64,000 nt of DNA, from contig JBBIME010000014.1 of the NCBI GenBank assembly GCA_037444575.1, positions 58,670 through 122,669 of the forward strand, given 5' to 3'. The DNA is from Bacteriovorax sp037444575. Lineage in GTDB: Bacteria; Bdellovibrionota; Bacteriovoracia; Bacteriovoracales; Bacteriovoracaceae. A model generated the notes under the pieces. The model had not been told where the DNA came from and ran no database searches. It saw only the letters and a list, made by a program, of their open reading frames with translations. The position numbers and the translations under genes were made by a program. This document shows positions 26,511 through 35,363 of the stretch, one piece after another. The number at the start of each line of letters is the position of its first letter. Position 1 is the stretch's first letter.

Positions 26511-27917
26511 ATGAATAAACCATTTATCACACTCCTTGAAATCGCAAATCTGTGGCATGAAACTCTTATGATTTATTCAGGGTTCGTTGCACTTGCAGTC
26601 CTAGGGATTTTTGTTGGGATCCTTTCTTGGAGATGGTTAAAAGTTAAACTTTATCTCTATTTTTCTATCTATCTAAGTTCTATTCTGACGCTAACTTTAT
26701 TTGCGGGGTTTTTCTTTGGCCCCTATCCACTACCTGAGCATCTTCAGAACTTGTTGCGATTATCGATCCTTTTAGCAAACATCGTAAATTACGCTCACTT
26801 TTTTTTCATTCGCTCGCTTATTAAGCCCCAAGAGAGGATGCCGCGTCTCTACAAATCACTGGTTGTTCTTTTGTTTTTAATAACAACGGTGGATCTTTTA
26901 GCTTTGTACCGTGTGGATGAATTTACCTGGAATCTTAGGAACCAGCTTTTAATTGTGTATACGATTGCTAATTTGAGTATGCAAATGATTGCGGCCAGAA
27001 CTATGCCTTTTGTACGCTGGTATGTTGCAGGTGCCATTTTCTTTCTTCTAGGTAATCTTCCTTTTGTCTTGATCAATGCAGGAGTGATTCATTCTCTGAC
27101 TCCAATTACGGCCAGCATGCCATTTCTTGGAATACTCATTGAAATATTGCTTTTTATGGTAGGTTTAATCGATCGCCTTCGATATGAATATTTAAGAAAT
27201 TTAAATGAATCTCGAGTTAAAATGATGGGAATTGCTGCTGCTGAAATATTTCATGAAATAGCCACTCCGCTTACAATCATCTCAGTGAGTGCAGACAGAT
27301 TAAAAAAACAATCCTCTAAATTCCAATCAGACAAGACGACGGCCGATAGTGTGATGGAATCGATAAAGCGTATTGAAAATAACGCAAAAAGAATTAGTTC
27401 AAACGTTGAAAAGTTTCGAACTTTTTCCGGTGTCCGAGATAGAGAAATAAAAAATGACAAGGTTCCAGCGCGCGAAGTGATAGAGGGCGCTATTGATCTC
27501 TTTAAGCGCAAGGTTGAAACGAGAGGTTGTTCTTTTACTCTAATGGATGACGTATCTTCATCCGTCTATTTAGAAGGCAATAGATTTGATCTCGAACAAA
27601 TAATATCTAACCTCGTCATCAACGCGGCAGATGCGATTCAGAACTTAGAAGAAAAATGGATTAAGCTACAAACATCTTTAGAAGGAAACTTTATTGAGTT
27701 TCGCGTAATCGATAGCGGAAAAGGAATTTCAAAAGAAATTCAGGATAAGATTTTTAATGAATTTTTTACGACAAAAGGGCGTGGAGAAGGAACCGGCCTT
27801 GGTCTTTCTATCTGCAAGAGATTTGCAGAGGCCCACGGCGGAAATTTAAAACTCGATACTAAATGTGAAAACACCTGCTTTGTTGTCAAACTTCCCATTA
27901 TCAAAGGTCAATTGTAA
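26511..27917 (+). CDS. Membrane sensor histidine kinase with seven-helix-like input
   Basis: This is a 468-residue kinase. Residues about 15-225 contain about seven hydrophobic helices, resembling 7TM-type sensor modules. The H-box is FHEIATPL, the N box ISNLVINAADAI, the G1 box DSGKGIS and the G2 box GRGEGTGLGL. The input probably senses a membrane or small-molecule signal. No response regulator is adjacent. A candidate sigma-54-driven small RNA lies 170 bp downstream. Confidence 0.88.
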   Translation: MNKPFITLLEIANLWHETLMIYSGFVALAVLGIFVGILSWRWLKVKLYLYFSIYLSSILTLTLFAGFFFGPYPLPEHLQNLLRLSILLANIVNYAHFFFIRSLIKPQERMPRLYKSLVVLLFLITTVDLLALYRVDEFTWNLRNQLLIVYTIANLSMQMIAARTMPFVRWYVAGAIFFLLGNLPFVLINAGVIHSLTPITASMPFLGILIEILLFMVGLIDRLRYEYLRNLNESRVKMMGIAAAEIFHEIATPLTIISVSADRLKKQSSKFQSDKTTADSVMESIKRIENNAKRISSNVEKFRTFSGVRDREIKNDKVPAREVIEGAIDLFKRKVETRGCSFTLMDDVSSSVYLEGNRFDLEQIISNLVINAADAIQNLEEKWIKLQTSLEGNFIEFRVIDSGKGISKEIQDKIFNEFFTTKGRGEGTGLGLSICKRFAEAHGGNLKLDTKCENTCFVVKLPIIKGQL

Positions 27918-27946
27918 GATCTAGTAAGAACTCCCTGTCATATTAA

Positions 27947-27987
27947 TGACTTAGCAAAACCGTCAAACGTCAATTTAGTGACTTAGC
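27947..27987 (+). promoter_or_regulatory. Candidate enhancer site of the sigma-54 promoter
   Basis: TGACTTAGC occurs at 27947 and again at 27979, 32 bp apart (three helical turns), and two GTCA half-sites lie between them. The second copy is about 80 bp upstream of the -24 box, a usual place for activator binding at sigma-54 promoters. Confidence 0.45.
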
Positions 27988-28058
27988 CATTGTAAGGTTA
28001 GTTACGATATTTCAATCGGTTACGTAAGAAAAACGATCTTTTGGAGCTTTGTAAAACT

Positions 28059-28074
28059 TGGCACGATGTCTGCA
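28059..28074 (+). promoter_or_regulatory. Sigma-54 promoter of a candidate small RNA
   Basis: TGGCACGATGTCTGCA matches the -24/-12 consensus TGGCACRNNNNTTGCW at every defined base except one, with the GG and GC elements at correct spacing. Transcription should start near 28085. Confidence 0.75.
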
Positions 28075-28084
28075 ATAGGTATTT

Positions 28085-28180
28085 GTGTGTGTGTGGAGAA
28101 TCTGAAGAAAGGATTTTTTTAGACCTCCTGTGAATGTCTCTCAAAAAGCCCATTGCTGAAATACGCTCTGGGCTTTTTTG
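28085..28180 (+). ncRNA. Candidate sigma-54-dependent small RNA, about 95 nt
   Basis: The segment runs from the predicted sigma-54 start to a rho-independent terminator (stem AAAAAGCCCA/TGGGCTTTTT at 28143-28178, then T). It has no convincing reading frame. It contains GGA in GTGTGGAGAA and AAAGGATT, and AGACCTCCT at 28121-28129, which is complementary to Shine-Dalgarno sequences. The gap from 27918 to 28388 holds nothing else I can support. The RNA is not similar to any family I know. Confidence 0.6.
28143..28179 (+). terminator. Rho-independent terminator of the candidate small RNA
   Basis: Arms AAAAAGCCCA and TGGGCTTTTT enclose a 16-nt apical segment, ending in a T run. Confidence 0.8.
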
Positions 28181-28388
28181 TTTTAGGCGATCTCTTTTCA
28201 AACTCAAATTACATGAAGCTCTCACTCTTCTAACTGGATCAGTTAGTTTCTGAATTATTGAATTTTTGTATTCTGATTATTCAAGCACTTTTCATTTATG
28301 ACCTTGAAATTCTCTTTGAATGGTTTGCTTTATCATCTTCTAATATATGGCATTTTTAACCATTAAATGATAAGGTAAGGTTATACAC

Positions 28389-28694
28389 ATGGCCGCAAAG
28401 CTATTGTATTTTTCAAAAGTAGTTTTAATACATAGAGTGTTGGAAAGTTCAGCTATCGCTCAGATGAAAGTTTGGGAGGTTGGAGTAAGAAAAGAATATC
28501 AACTGGGAATTAAATATTCACTCTTTTGTGTAGAGACGAGATCCAATGAAATCATAATTGGATTTGATAATCATCATCCGAAAAGTCATCACAAGCATAT
28601 TGGTAAAAATGAAACAATTGTTAACTTTACGAATATTGATGATCTTATTGATGAATTTTGGAGCGAGATTGAAAAAAGAGGTTACAAATTATGA
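28389..28694 (+). CDS. TumE-like toxin (DUF6516)
   Basis: This 101-residue protein has the features I associate with the TumE/DUF6516 toxin family: the histidine cluster GFDNHHPKSHHKH preceded by a beta-rich VWEVG/YSLFCVE core. The next gene overlaps by 4 bp (ATGA) and encodes a helix-turn-helix protein of the kind paired with TumE. A toxic activity has to be inferred from the pairing. AAGGTAAGG precedes the ATG. Confidence 0.78.
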   Translation: MAAKLLYFSKVVLIHRVLESSAIAQMKVWEVGVRKEYQLGIKYSLFCVETRSNEIIIGFDNHHPKSHHKHIGKNETIVNFTNIDDLIDEFWSEIEKRGYKL

Positions 28695-29059
28695 AGTTAA
28701 AAAAAGCAAAAATCGTCATCAAATCTCCTCTAGAACTAAAGGCGGAGTGGAAACAGGCCATTAGAGGGGAGAAAAAATCATTGCAGCAGCATAATGTTGT
28801 GATTTTTACTAATCTAGAATCTGTTGCGAAGGTTTTCTCCAAATCGCGTATTGAAATATTACAAACGATTGTTAAAGAAAAGCCTCATTCAATCTATGAA
28901 CTTGCTAAAATCCTCAATCGAGATTTTAAAAATGTTCATACCGATGTTCGTATTTTAAATGAAATTGGATTGGTAGAACTAAAGGAGAATGAAAATAATC
29001 GCACTGGGCTAACTCCTATAGCTCTTTTCTCTGGGATAGAGTTGGATTGGGCCGCTTAA
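28691..29059 (+). CDS. TumA-like HTH antitoxin (HVO_A0114-type)
   Basis: This 122-residue protein has a winged helix-turn-helix (RIEILQTIVKEKPHSIYELAKIL, then NVHTDVRILNEIGLVEL) like the MarR-like HVO_A0114 proteins found beside TumE toxins. It would neutralise the toxin and repress the operon. It overlaps the toxin gene by 4 bp. Its stop is 1 bp from that of the convergent arginase-family gene. Confidence 0.78.
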   Translation: MKLKKAKIVIKSPLELKAEWKQAIRGEKKSLQQHNVVIFTNLESVAKVFSKSRIEILQTIVKEKPHSIYELAKILNRDFKNVHTDVRILNEIGLVELKENENNRTGLTPIALFSGIELDWAA

Positions 29060-29060
29060 C

Positions 29061-29960
29061 TTAACTAAATGATCTCTCATCCATAATTTGATAAATCAAT
29101 GAAGCAAGAGTTCGTGCACCTTTTTGTGAAAGGTTGTCATACACCGGATTGTATTCAAAAATTCCAAAATGCTGGCATTTTAATTCATCAATTGAGTAGA
29201 GGAGTACGTCTTCGATAAAATCATAGGGAAGACCTCTGTGGTTTACAGCACTCACTCCTTCCATGACTCCAGATTCCATGACATCGGCATCAAGGCTGAA
29301 GATATAAGTAGTGTCCTTTTGAAAAGGGATTACACGTTTCAGGAATGTTTCTGTATCAGTAAAATCTTTAGTTCCATAGCGAACATCTTCGTAAGTGGCG
29401 ACGACTTCGCGGGCATGACCTAGATTGCTCATGGTTGAAATGGAATTGGCAAAATCATGAATTCCTAATTGAACAATTTCTAAGTCGCCGTCAAAATCAT
29501 GGGCCAGTTGGCGAAAAGGAGTTCCTGAATTTGGCTCAGCATCTGTTCTAGTGTCGAGATGGGCATCAAGGTTAATGATCACACATTTTTTACTGAAATG
29601 ATTGATAGCTTTTACTGTCGGGAAGACATAGTCATGCCCTCCGCCTAAGTAGATGAATTTTTCTGCGCGATCTTTAGTCGTTAAGATATTTTTGATTTTT
29701 AAAGATAGATTTTTTTGAGCAGCACTAAAATTTTCTTTTTCTTCTGATTGATCGGCCAATTCTACATCGGACCACTTTAAGAGATTATGACAGGCCAATT
29801 TTTTGACAACAGATAAAACCGCTTCAGGAGCAAAGAGCGAGCCTCGTCTTCCCATATTTCTGATTGTCCCTATATCAGAAGAAAATTTCATGAAAATAAT
29901 ATCAGCAGAATTAATGTCGGATTTATTATTAATGATTCGCTCTAGATCTCTATTTTGCAT
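29061..29960 (-). CDS. Arginase/formimidoylglutamase-family ureohydrolase
   Basis: This enzyme of about 299 residues has all six metal ligands of the ureohydrolase fold: His in GGGHD, Asp/His/Asp in NLDAHLDTR, and two Asp in SLDADVM. It hydrolyses a guanidino or formimino group to urea or formamide; the sequence reminds me most of HutG. The usual DP after SxDxD is replaced (DADVMESG). No hut genes are adjacent, so the substrate is unsure. I chose the ATG at 29960, with AAGGA 8 bp before it, over that at 29993. Confidence 0.85.
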   Translation of the reverse strand: MQNRDLERIINNKSDINSADIIFMKFSSDIGTIRNMGRRGSLFAPEAVLSVVKKLACHNLLKWSDVELADQSEEKENFSAAQKNLSLKIKNILTTKDRAEKFIYLGGGHDYVFPTVKAINHFSKKCVIINLDAHLDTRTDAEPNSGTPFRQLAHDFDGDLEIVQLGIHDFANSISTMSNLGHAREVVATYEDVRYGTKDFTDTETFLKRVIPFQKDTTYIFSLDADVMESGVMEGVSAVNHRGLPYDFIEDVLLYSIDELKCQHFGIFEYNPVYDNLSQKGARTLASLIYQIMDERSFS

Positions 29961-30022
29961 AAGAAAAATCCTTATATGATTTGCCCAAAACAACGATGTC
30001 AGTATATCATTAATGTATCGAA

Positions 30023-31462
30023 ATGAATAAAGAATGGTTTGTTTTTAAAGGCACGCAGCATATTGGCCCCTTCAGTGTTGAAGAGATTGCAAAGCTATAT
30101 CAATCTAAGGAAATCAGTGCTCAAACTTTAATATGGAAAGAGGGAACTGAAGGCTGGAATCCATTATCTAAGACAGAAACATTCACGTTTCTATTTAAGA
30201 CCCAAGAATTAAGACCAGAAGTTAAGGTTCGTGAGATTGAACTTCCAAAGGCCCCTGTTAAGGCACAAGTGTCCAAAGAAGTTCCGCCACCTCTCCCGCA
30301 TATTCCGACATTGCCAACGTCTGCACCTCAAGAGGTCATTTCACAGGTGATAGAAGAAGAGTTACCTCCACCAATTCCTCTAGATGCGATTATCAATCCA
30401 AAAGGAATTCCTGCTGTTAAATTAAAAGAGGAAAAGAAATCGAAATTTTCAAAACTTTTTCTCTTCATTGGTCTTGTCGCGTTTTCGATTGTTATTGCTT
30501 GGTATGCTCTTACAGAAAAAGACATGGGTATTCAGTTAAAAATAAAAGGGATTATGCCGGTATATCTTGAGAAGCTTGAGATGACTGCCATGAGAAACAC
30601 GCCAAATTTTGAAGTTGCTCTGGCACTTTCTTTAGATAGTAGAACATTATGGGCAAGCACTAATCAATCTGGAGAGATTGCCACAGTGATTAAACTTAAT
30701 TCAATTCCTAGAAAAGTTTTAGGAACTGAGAATGTCAGTTTAACCGTTAAGGGACAGATAAAAAATCATGTTGGGAAATTTGATCGAATGATTTTGACAG
30801 AAGGATCAAAGTTTCTTCCCGGAGAGTATAATTTTCACGTTGAGGGAAGACAAACTCATTATATTAATCAGCACTTTAAAAGTTTAAGTGGGATTAATTT
30901 TTTTAAGTCTCTTAATAAATCCTTTTCTTATGATGGATCAACTTTAATCTATCCAGGAACTCCAAGAGAGTTTGATAAAAAAATTGATGAGTTCCAAACG
31001 ACAATCACTAATGAGATGCTCAAGCCTTTTCAAGAAAAACTAGAGCGCATTCAAACTTTTGAATCAATTTTAAATGCGACATCTCAAAATTATTTAATGA
31101 CTCTTGAGAAAATTAAGTCTGGTAAGGACATTTCTCAATTTGAAACAAAATTCGCCAAAGAGATCTCTCCAGTTCTTCAATCTCTTGTTGTTAAGGCTTC
31201 GGAGTCGTCTCAAGACCCAAAACAAAATGAGGAAGGAAAAATAAATGCGATCGCTCCTTATCGAGAGCAGGTTCTTATCGGCAAGCAAATTGGCGAAATG
31301 GCCAGCGATATGATCACGAAAACACAAAAGTTTATAAAACTTAAAGACACTGATAAAAGTGAGCTTCGTTCTGAGTTTGATAAACGCGCTCGTGCGATTA
31401 AGCTCCAAATTGATTTAAATCTTAAAAAACTCAACGAGCAGATCAACAAAATTTCAAAATAA
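30023..31462 (+). CDS. GYF_2-domain membrane protein
   Basis: This is a 479-residue protein. Residues 1-58 form a GYF_2 (DUF4339) domain (WFVFKGTQHIGPFSVEEI, WKEGTEGW), which binds proline-rich peptides. A proline-rich stretch follows (PPPLPHIP, PPPIPLDAI) that could be its own or a partner's ligand. A single membrane helix lies near residues 147-164, and the remaining 310 residues would be periplasmic, ending in a long coiled-coil-like helix. The function is unknown. Confidence 0.75.
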   Translation: MNKEWFVFKGTQHIGPFSVEEIAKLYQSKEISAQTLIWKEGTEGWNPLSKTETFTFLFKTQELRPEVKVREIELPKAPVKAQVSKEVPPPLPHIPTLPTSAPQEVISQVIEEELPPPIPLDAIINPKGIPAVKLKEEKKSKFSKLFLFIGLVAFSIVIAWYALTEKDMGIQLKIKGIMPVYLEKLEMTAMRNTPNFEVALALSLDSRTLWASTNQSGEIATVIKLNSIPRKVLGTENVSLTVKGQIKNHVGKFDRMILTEGSKFLPGEYNFHVEGRQTHYINQHFKSLSGINFFKSLNKSFSYDGSTLIYPGTPREFDKKIDEFQTTITNEMLKPFQEKLERIQTFESILNATSQNYLMTLEKIKSGKDISQFETKFAKEISPVLQSLVVKASESSQDPKQNEEGKINAIAPYREQVLIGKQIGEMASDMITKTQKFIKLKDTDKSELRSEFDKRARAIKLQIDLNLKKLNEQINKISK

Positions 31463-31475
31463 AATCCTTCTCGTT

Positions 31476-33038
31476 CTAACGAGGAATATTTAAAAGTTGA
31501 TCAAAACTTAAATCCGGCATCTCGACCTGCGAGGCAGGAGCGCTCGGGAGAGTATATACGTCATAATCGGTTTTGATCGAGTAATCTCTATCCACTCTGT
31601 TTCTTAGGCCCTGTTCCGCTTTAAACCATTTCATTTTATTATTACTAGTCAAACAGCTGTTTTCCCCCGTGATCCCCCAGCGAAGTTGAGCACAATGATA
31701 GGGATCAAAAGAGAGAGAAAATAAATTCACAAGCACTGTATCTAGATTAAGGGTAATCCGTGGAGTGGCCATGATGGTGCATGAGTTTGCTTTGCTCAAA
31801 TAGATTTCTCGCAATTGTGAAGCTAGGTCATCACCGCTAAATTTAATTTTTAAATTAAAATTAGTATACCCTGATAATACTTTTGTCAGATAGATTTTCG
31901 TTTCTCGCACTGATGCTTTCAATCTTGCGTCTCTGGCAGATGTTGAATAGATCTCCCAATCACCGTCTGCACCATAGATATTTACAGGAAGAGTATCTGG
32001 ATGATAGCGATCATCGACATTATCTTTGATTGCAATATTAACTGCTTCTTCTCGATCTTTTATATCCTGGCAGAGTTCATCCATATAGTTGCTAAATTCA
32101 GAAATTGGATCATAGATAATATCACCATCGGCAAGCACAGCTCTTACGTATTCATAATAGGTCATAGTTTGGCCTTTAAAAATAAAGGGCGATGTTTGAA
32201 ATTGAATAAGAGAGTAGCCTGGAAGCTCACTGTTTTTCTTTGGGACTACATTTCCTCTTGCCACTGAAAAAGGACGAAAATTTGAAAAGCCTCCACCTGT
32301 TCTAATTTTGGAGCGAGCAAATTTCTCTCCGTAGATTAATGTGGTCATCGTATTATCCGGATGGGAATCGATTAAATAAATTTGTCCAGTTGTTGTAACG
32401 TCATAAACAATTGCGACGTGCCCATTGGGATCATAGACCATTGTCCCAGGAACAATATATTTTCGATCGATATCGACAGGGTATGTGTCTCTAAAAAGAT
32501 ATCCGGAATCATTTTTAGAAGCATCAGTTCTAAATGAAGCGCTGGAAATGCTGTCTACAACATCAGAGAGTACTTCGTTAATATTGTCTCCACCATAAAT
32601 AGTGCGTTTTGCTGTTACGATATTTCCATATTTACTGTAGCGAATATCGGATTTGTTGCTACTTCCACTTGTCGCCTCAACTAATTCAGTTGCATAGGAA
32701 AAGGGAAGATCATTCATCCAACTAAAGTACGTCCGAAGGACAAAGGGCAGATCAGCACAATCTGAAAAGATATTTTTTAAGCGACGAGGATTCATATTGA
32801 AATATTGTGGATTGGCAACTGGACTTCGCAGGCACTGATCAACTGTATGGCAAGCGCCATTTTTACGGGCCACTCCTAAAGTGTGAATAAAGTTTTGATA
32901 GGAGCGTTCAAATTCAGGAGTCCATGTTGGATTTTTAACTATCCAGTAAAGACTTTTTGTACCTGTAATATTTTCTTTTGCTGATATTTGAAGGGAGGTG
33001 ATCGCCAAAAGAACTAGTAAAAATATTTTTGTTTGCAT
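31476..33038 (-). CDS. Large secreted protein, possible NlpC/CHAP-like cysteine hydrolase
   Basis: This protein of about 520 residues has a signal peptide (MQTKIFLLVLLAITSL, cleavage near ISA-K). DCADLPF, GHVAIVYDV and LIDSHPDN are arranged like the Cys, His and acidic/Asn residues of papain-like peptidoglycan or amide hydrolases. The rest is unrecognised. The ATG at 33038 follows AAGGATGATTAAG; longer frames to 33113 lack a clean signal peptide. It is convergent with the GYF_2 gene. Confidence 0.65.
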   Translation of the reverse strand: MQTKIFLLVLLAITSLQISAKENITGTKSLYWIVKNPTWTPEFERSYQNFIHTLGVARKNGACHTVDQCLRSPVANPQYFNMNPRRLKNIFSDCADLPFVLRTYFSWMNDLPFSYATELVEATSGSSNKSDIRYSKYGNIVTAKRTIYGGDNINEVLSDVVDSISSASFRTDASKNDSGYLFRDTYPVDIDRKYIVPGTMVYDPNGHVAIVYDVTTTGQIYLIDSHPDNTMTTLIYGEKFARSKIRTGGGFSNFRPFSVARGNVVPKKNSELPGYSLIQFQTSPFIFKGQTMTYYEYVRAVLADGDIIYDPISEFSNYMDELCQDIKDREEAVNIAIKDNVDDRYHPDTLPVNIYGADGDWEIYSTSARDARLKASVRETKIYLTKVLSGYTNFNLKIKFSGDDLASQLREIYLSKANSCTIMATPRITLNLDTVLVNLFSLSFDPYHCAQLRWGITGENSCLTSNNKMKWFKAEQGLRNRVDRDYSIKTDYDVYTLPSAPASQVEMPDLSFDQLLNIPR

Positions 33039-33152
33039 CTTAATCATCCTTGTTGGTCTTAAGCTAAATTGACCACTAAGGCTTTTGTACATAAGTGCTT
33101 TCATCAAAACCAATACGCTTTTGTTACAAATGCGCTAGGTTAAAGAAATTTA

Positions 33153-34022
33153 CTAAAGAATAGGGTAAGCAGGACTAGGAGTGTATGCTAGTTTTTCACC
33201 GCAAACATACTCACCCTTTTCATTTTTTTTCACGGAAGATCCATAGAATAGTGGATCGTGTTCAAAAATCATGGTGAGATTTTTTTCATGAATAAACTTT
33301 AAAAAATTTTTTTTGTCGACTGTTGTAACACCTGGGGAGATGTCATAACCCATAACCCAAGGAATGTTGACATGATTACTTGTAGGAATAAGATCGGCCA
33401 TATAAATAAATTTATCATCATAGGCGTGCATTAGATAAGGAGTGTGTCCCATCGAGCATTTAAAATTTAATTCAGGCATAAGTGCGCCTTCAAGGCCTTC
33501 CACCCAATGAATTTGATTGTGATCCTGATACCATTTGATCATAGGTTCGAAATCTTCAATATGAAAAGAGCCAGTGTCTCTATCTGTTGGAGAGTGCGAA
33601 TATTCGTAATGATTTTTATGGAGATGAAGAGTCGCTTTTTTTAAAACTGGCTCCATTATTCCGTTAACAATTTTGCCAATTCCTCCGACATGATCAAAGT
33701 GCAAATGTGAGATAACGAGATCGGTGATGTCTTCTGGATTTAATCCAATGGAAGAGAGTGCTTTCTCTAGAGGGGATTTATCGCCGACAACAGCAAACCG
33801 TTGATCAAATTTTTCTCCGTGATAATCGCCAATGCCGGTATCAATGAGAATATTTTTTCCGGCAGTTTGAATAAGAACACATCGCAAAGCTAGATCGATG
33901 CGATTTAATTCGTCGGCAGGATGAATTTTTTGCCAAAGGGGTTTGGGAATAATTCCAAACATGGCCCCACCGTCGAGTTTGAAGCGCGCAGGTTCAATGG
34001 AGTAGTATTTTTTGCTTTGCAT
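33153..34022 (-). CDS. Metallo-beta-lactamase-fold hydrolase
   Basis: This 289-residue MBL-fold enzyme has the di-zinc motif SHLHFDHVGG, a further histidine in CSMGHTPY, Asp in YMADLIP and His in FEHDP. No signal peptide is seen, so it is probably cytosolic. The layout resembles quorum-quenching lactonases and related thioester or ester hydrolases, but the substrate cannot be told. It is divergent from sucC. Confidence 0.88.
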   Translation of the reverse strand: MQSKKYYSIEPARFKLDGGAMFGIIPKPLWQKIHPADELNRIDLALRCVLIQTAGKNILIDTGIGDYHGEKFDQRFAVVGDKSPLEKALSSIGLNPEDITDLVISHLHFDHVGGIGKIVNGIMEPVLKKATLHLHKNHYEYSHSPTDRDTGSFHIEDFEPMIKWYQDHNQIHWVEGLEGALMPELNFKCSMGHTPYLMHAYDDKFIYMADLIPTSNHVNIPWVMGYDISPGVTTVDKKNFLKFIHEKNLTMIFEHDPLFYGSSVKKNEKGEYVCGEKLAYTPSPAYPIL

Positions 34023-34193
34023 ACGAGTGCCTTTGATTAATTAAGAAGAAAGTTTTTAAGATTTTAATTTTTTTTGTGTCTATTTAGCAAGGAAATTGGG
34101 CGTTGTACCTTTAAGGAGTTAAGCCGCACCATTACTATGATTCTCGTTTTAATACACAAATAAATCAGTAAACTTCGCAATAGAGGAGATTCT

Positions 34194-35360
34194 ATGAACG
34201 TCCATGAGTATCAGGCAAAAGAACTGATGCGAAAATTCGGTATTAAAGTATTAAATGGTCAGGTTGCAAAAACTGTTGATGAAGCTGTTGAAGGGGCCAA
34301 AAAACTAGGTGGAAACATTTGGGTTGTGAAAGCTCAAATTCACGCTGGTGGAAGAGGAAAAGCTGGTGGTGTAAAACTTGCGAAGTCTCTTGATGAAGTA
34401 AAAAAATATGCTTCAGAAATTCTTCATTCAACTCTTGTTACTCACCAAACAGGTCCTGAAGGAAAAAAAGTAAACACACTTCTTATTGAAGAAGGTTGTA
34501 ATATCGCAAAAGAATTCTACCTTGGAATCGTTCTAGATCGCGCTACTTCAAAAGTAACTTTCATGGCCTCAAAAGAAGGTGGAGTTGAAATCGAAGAAGT
34601 TGCTCATAAAAACCCAGGTGCTATCGTAAAAGTTTCAGTTGATCCTTCAACAGGATACCAACCATACATTGGTCGTCTTCTCGCGAATGCTCTTGGATTA
34701 GATGCAAATCAATCTAAAGAAGCAGATAAGTTCTTCAAAGGTTTATATACTCTTTATACTGAATCAGATTGTTCAGTTGCTGAAATTAACCCTCTAGTAT
34801 TAACTGGCGATAACCAAATGATCGCTCTAGATGCTAAGCTTAATTTCGATGAAAACGCGCTTTTCAGACACCCTGATATTATGGCCTATAGAGATCTAAC
34901 TGAAGAATCAGCAAAAGAAGTAGAAGCTTCTAAATTTGGTCTTTCTTATATTGAACTTGATGGAAACATTGGGTGTCTTGTAAATGGTGCAGGTCTTGCG
35001 ATGGCAACTCTAGACATCATTAAACTTAACGGCGGAAACGCTGCTAACTTCCTTGACGTAGGCGGTGGAGCAACGAAAGAAGCGGTTGAGCAAGCTTTTA
35101 GAATCATTCTTTCTGATCCAAATGTTAAAGCAATTCTTGTTAACATCTTCGGTGGAATCATGAAATGTGACATTATCGCAGAAGGTGTAATTGCAGCTGC
35201 AAAAGCCGTGTCTCTAAGCGTTCCACTTGTGGTTCGTCTTGAAGGAACAAACGTTGAGCTTGGAAAGAAAATTTTAAATGAATCAGGTCTAGCTATTACA
35301 GCTGCATCAGATTTAGGTGACGCTGCTAAGAAAGTCGTTGCCGCAGCAAAGGGAGCGTAA
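34194..35360 (+). CDS. sucC: Succinyl-CoA synthetase beta subunit
   Basis: This 388-residue ADP-forming subunit has the N-terminal MNVHEYQAKELM, the ATP-grasp segment IHAGGRGKAGGVKLA, SDCSVAEINPLVLT and the C-terminal NIFGGIMKCD and VVRLEGTNVE that complete the family. With SucD it interconverts succinyl-CoA and succinate with ATP formation. GAGGAGATT precedes the ATG. sucD starts 3 bp after its stop. Confidence 0.97.
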   Translation: MNVHEYQAKELMRKFGIKVLNGQVAKTVDEAVEGAKKLGGNIWVVKAQIHAGGRGKAGGVKLAKSLDEVKKYASEILHSTLVTHQTGPEGKKVNTLLIEEGCNIAKEFYLGIVLDRATSKVTFMASKEGGVEIEEVAHKNPGAIVKVSVDPSTGYQPYIGRLLANALGLDANQSKEADKFFKGLYTLYTESDCSVAEINPLVLTGDNQMIALDAKLNFDENALFRHPDIMAYRDLTEESAKEVEASKFGLSYIELDGNIGCLVNGAGLAMATLDIIKLNGGNAANFLDVGGGATKEAVEQAFRIILSDPNVKAILVNIFGGIMKCDIIAEGVIAAAKAVSLSVPLVVRLEGTNVELGKKILNESGLAITAASDLGDAAKKVVAAAKGA

Positions 35361-35363
35361 TCA

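Noticed and set aside
27998..28225. A 75-codon minus-strand frame across the small-RNA region
   Set aside because: It runs against the sigma-54 promoter and terminator, has no ribosome site and codes for an unlike, basic, low-complexity peptide.
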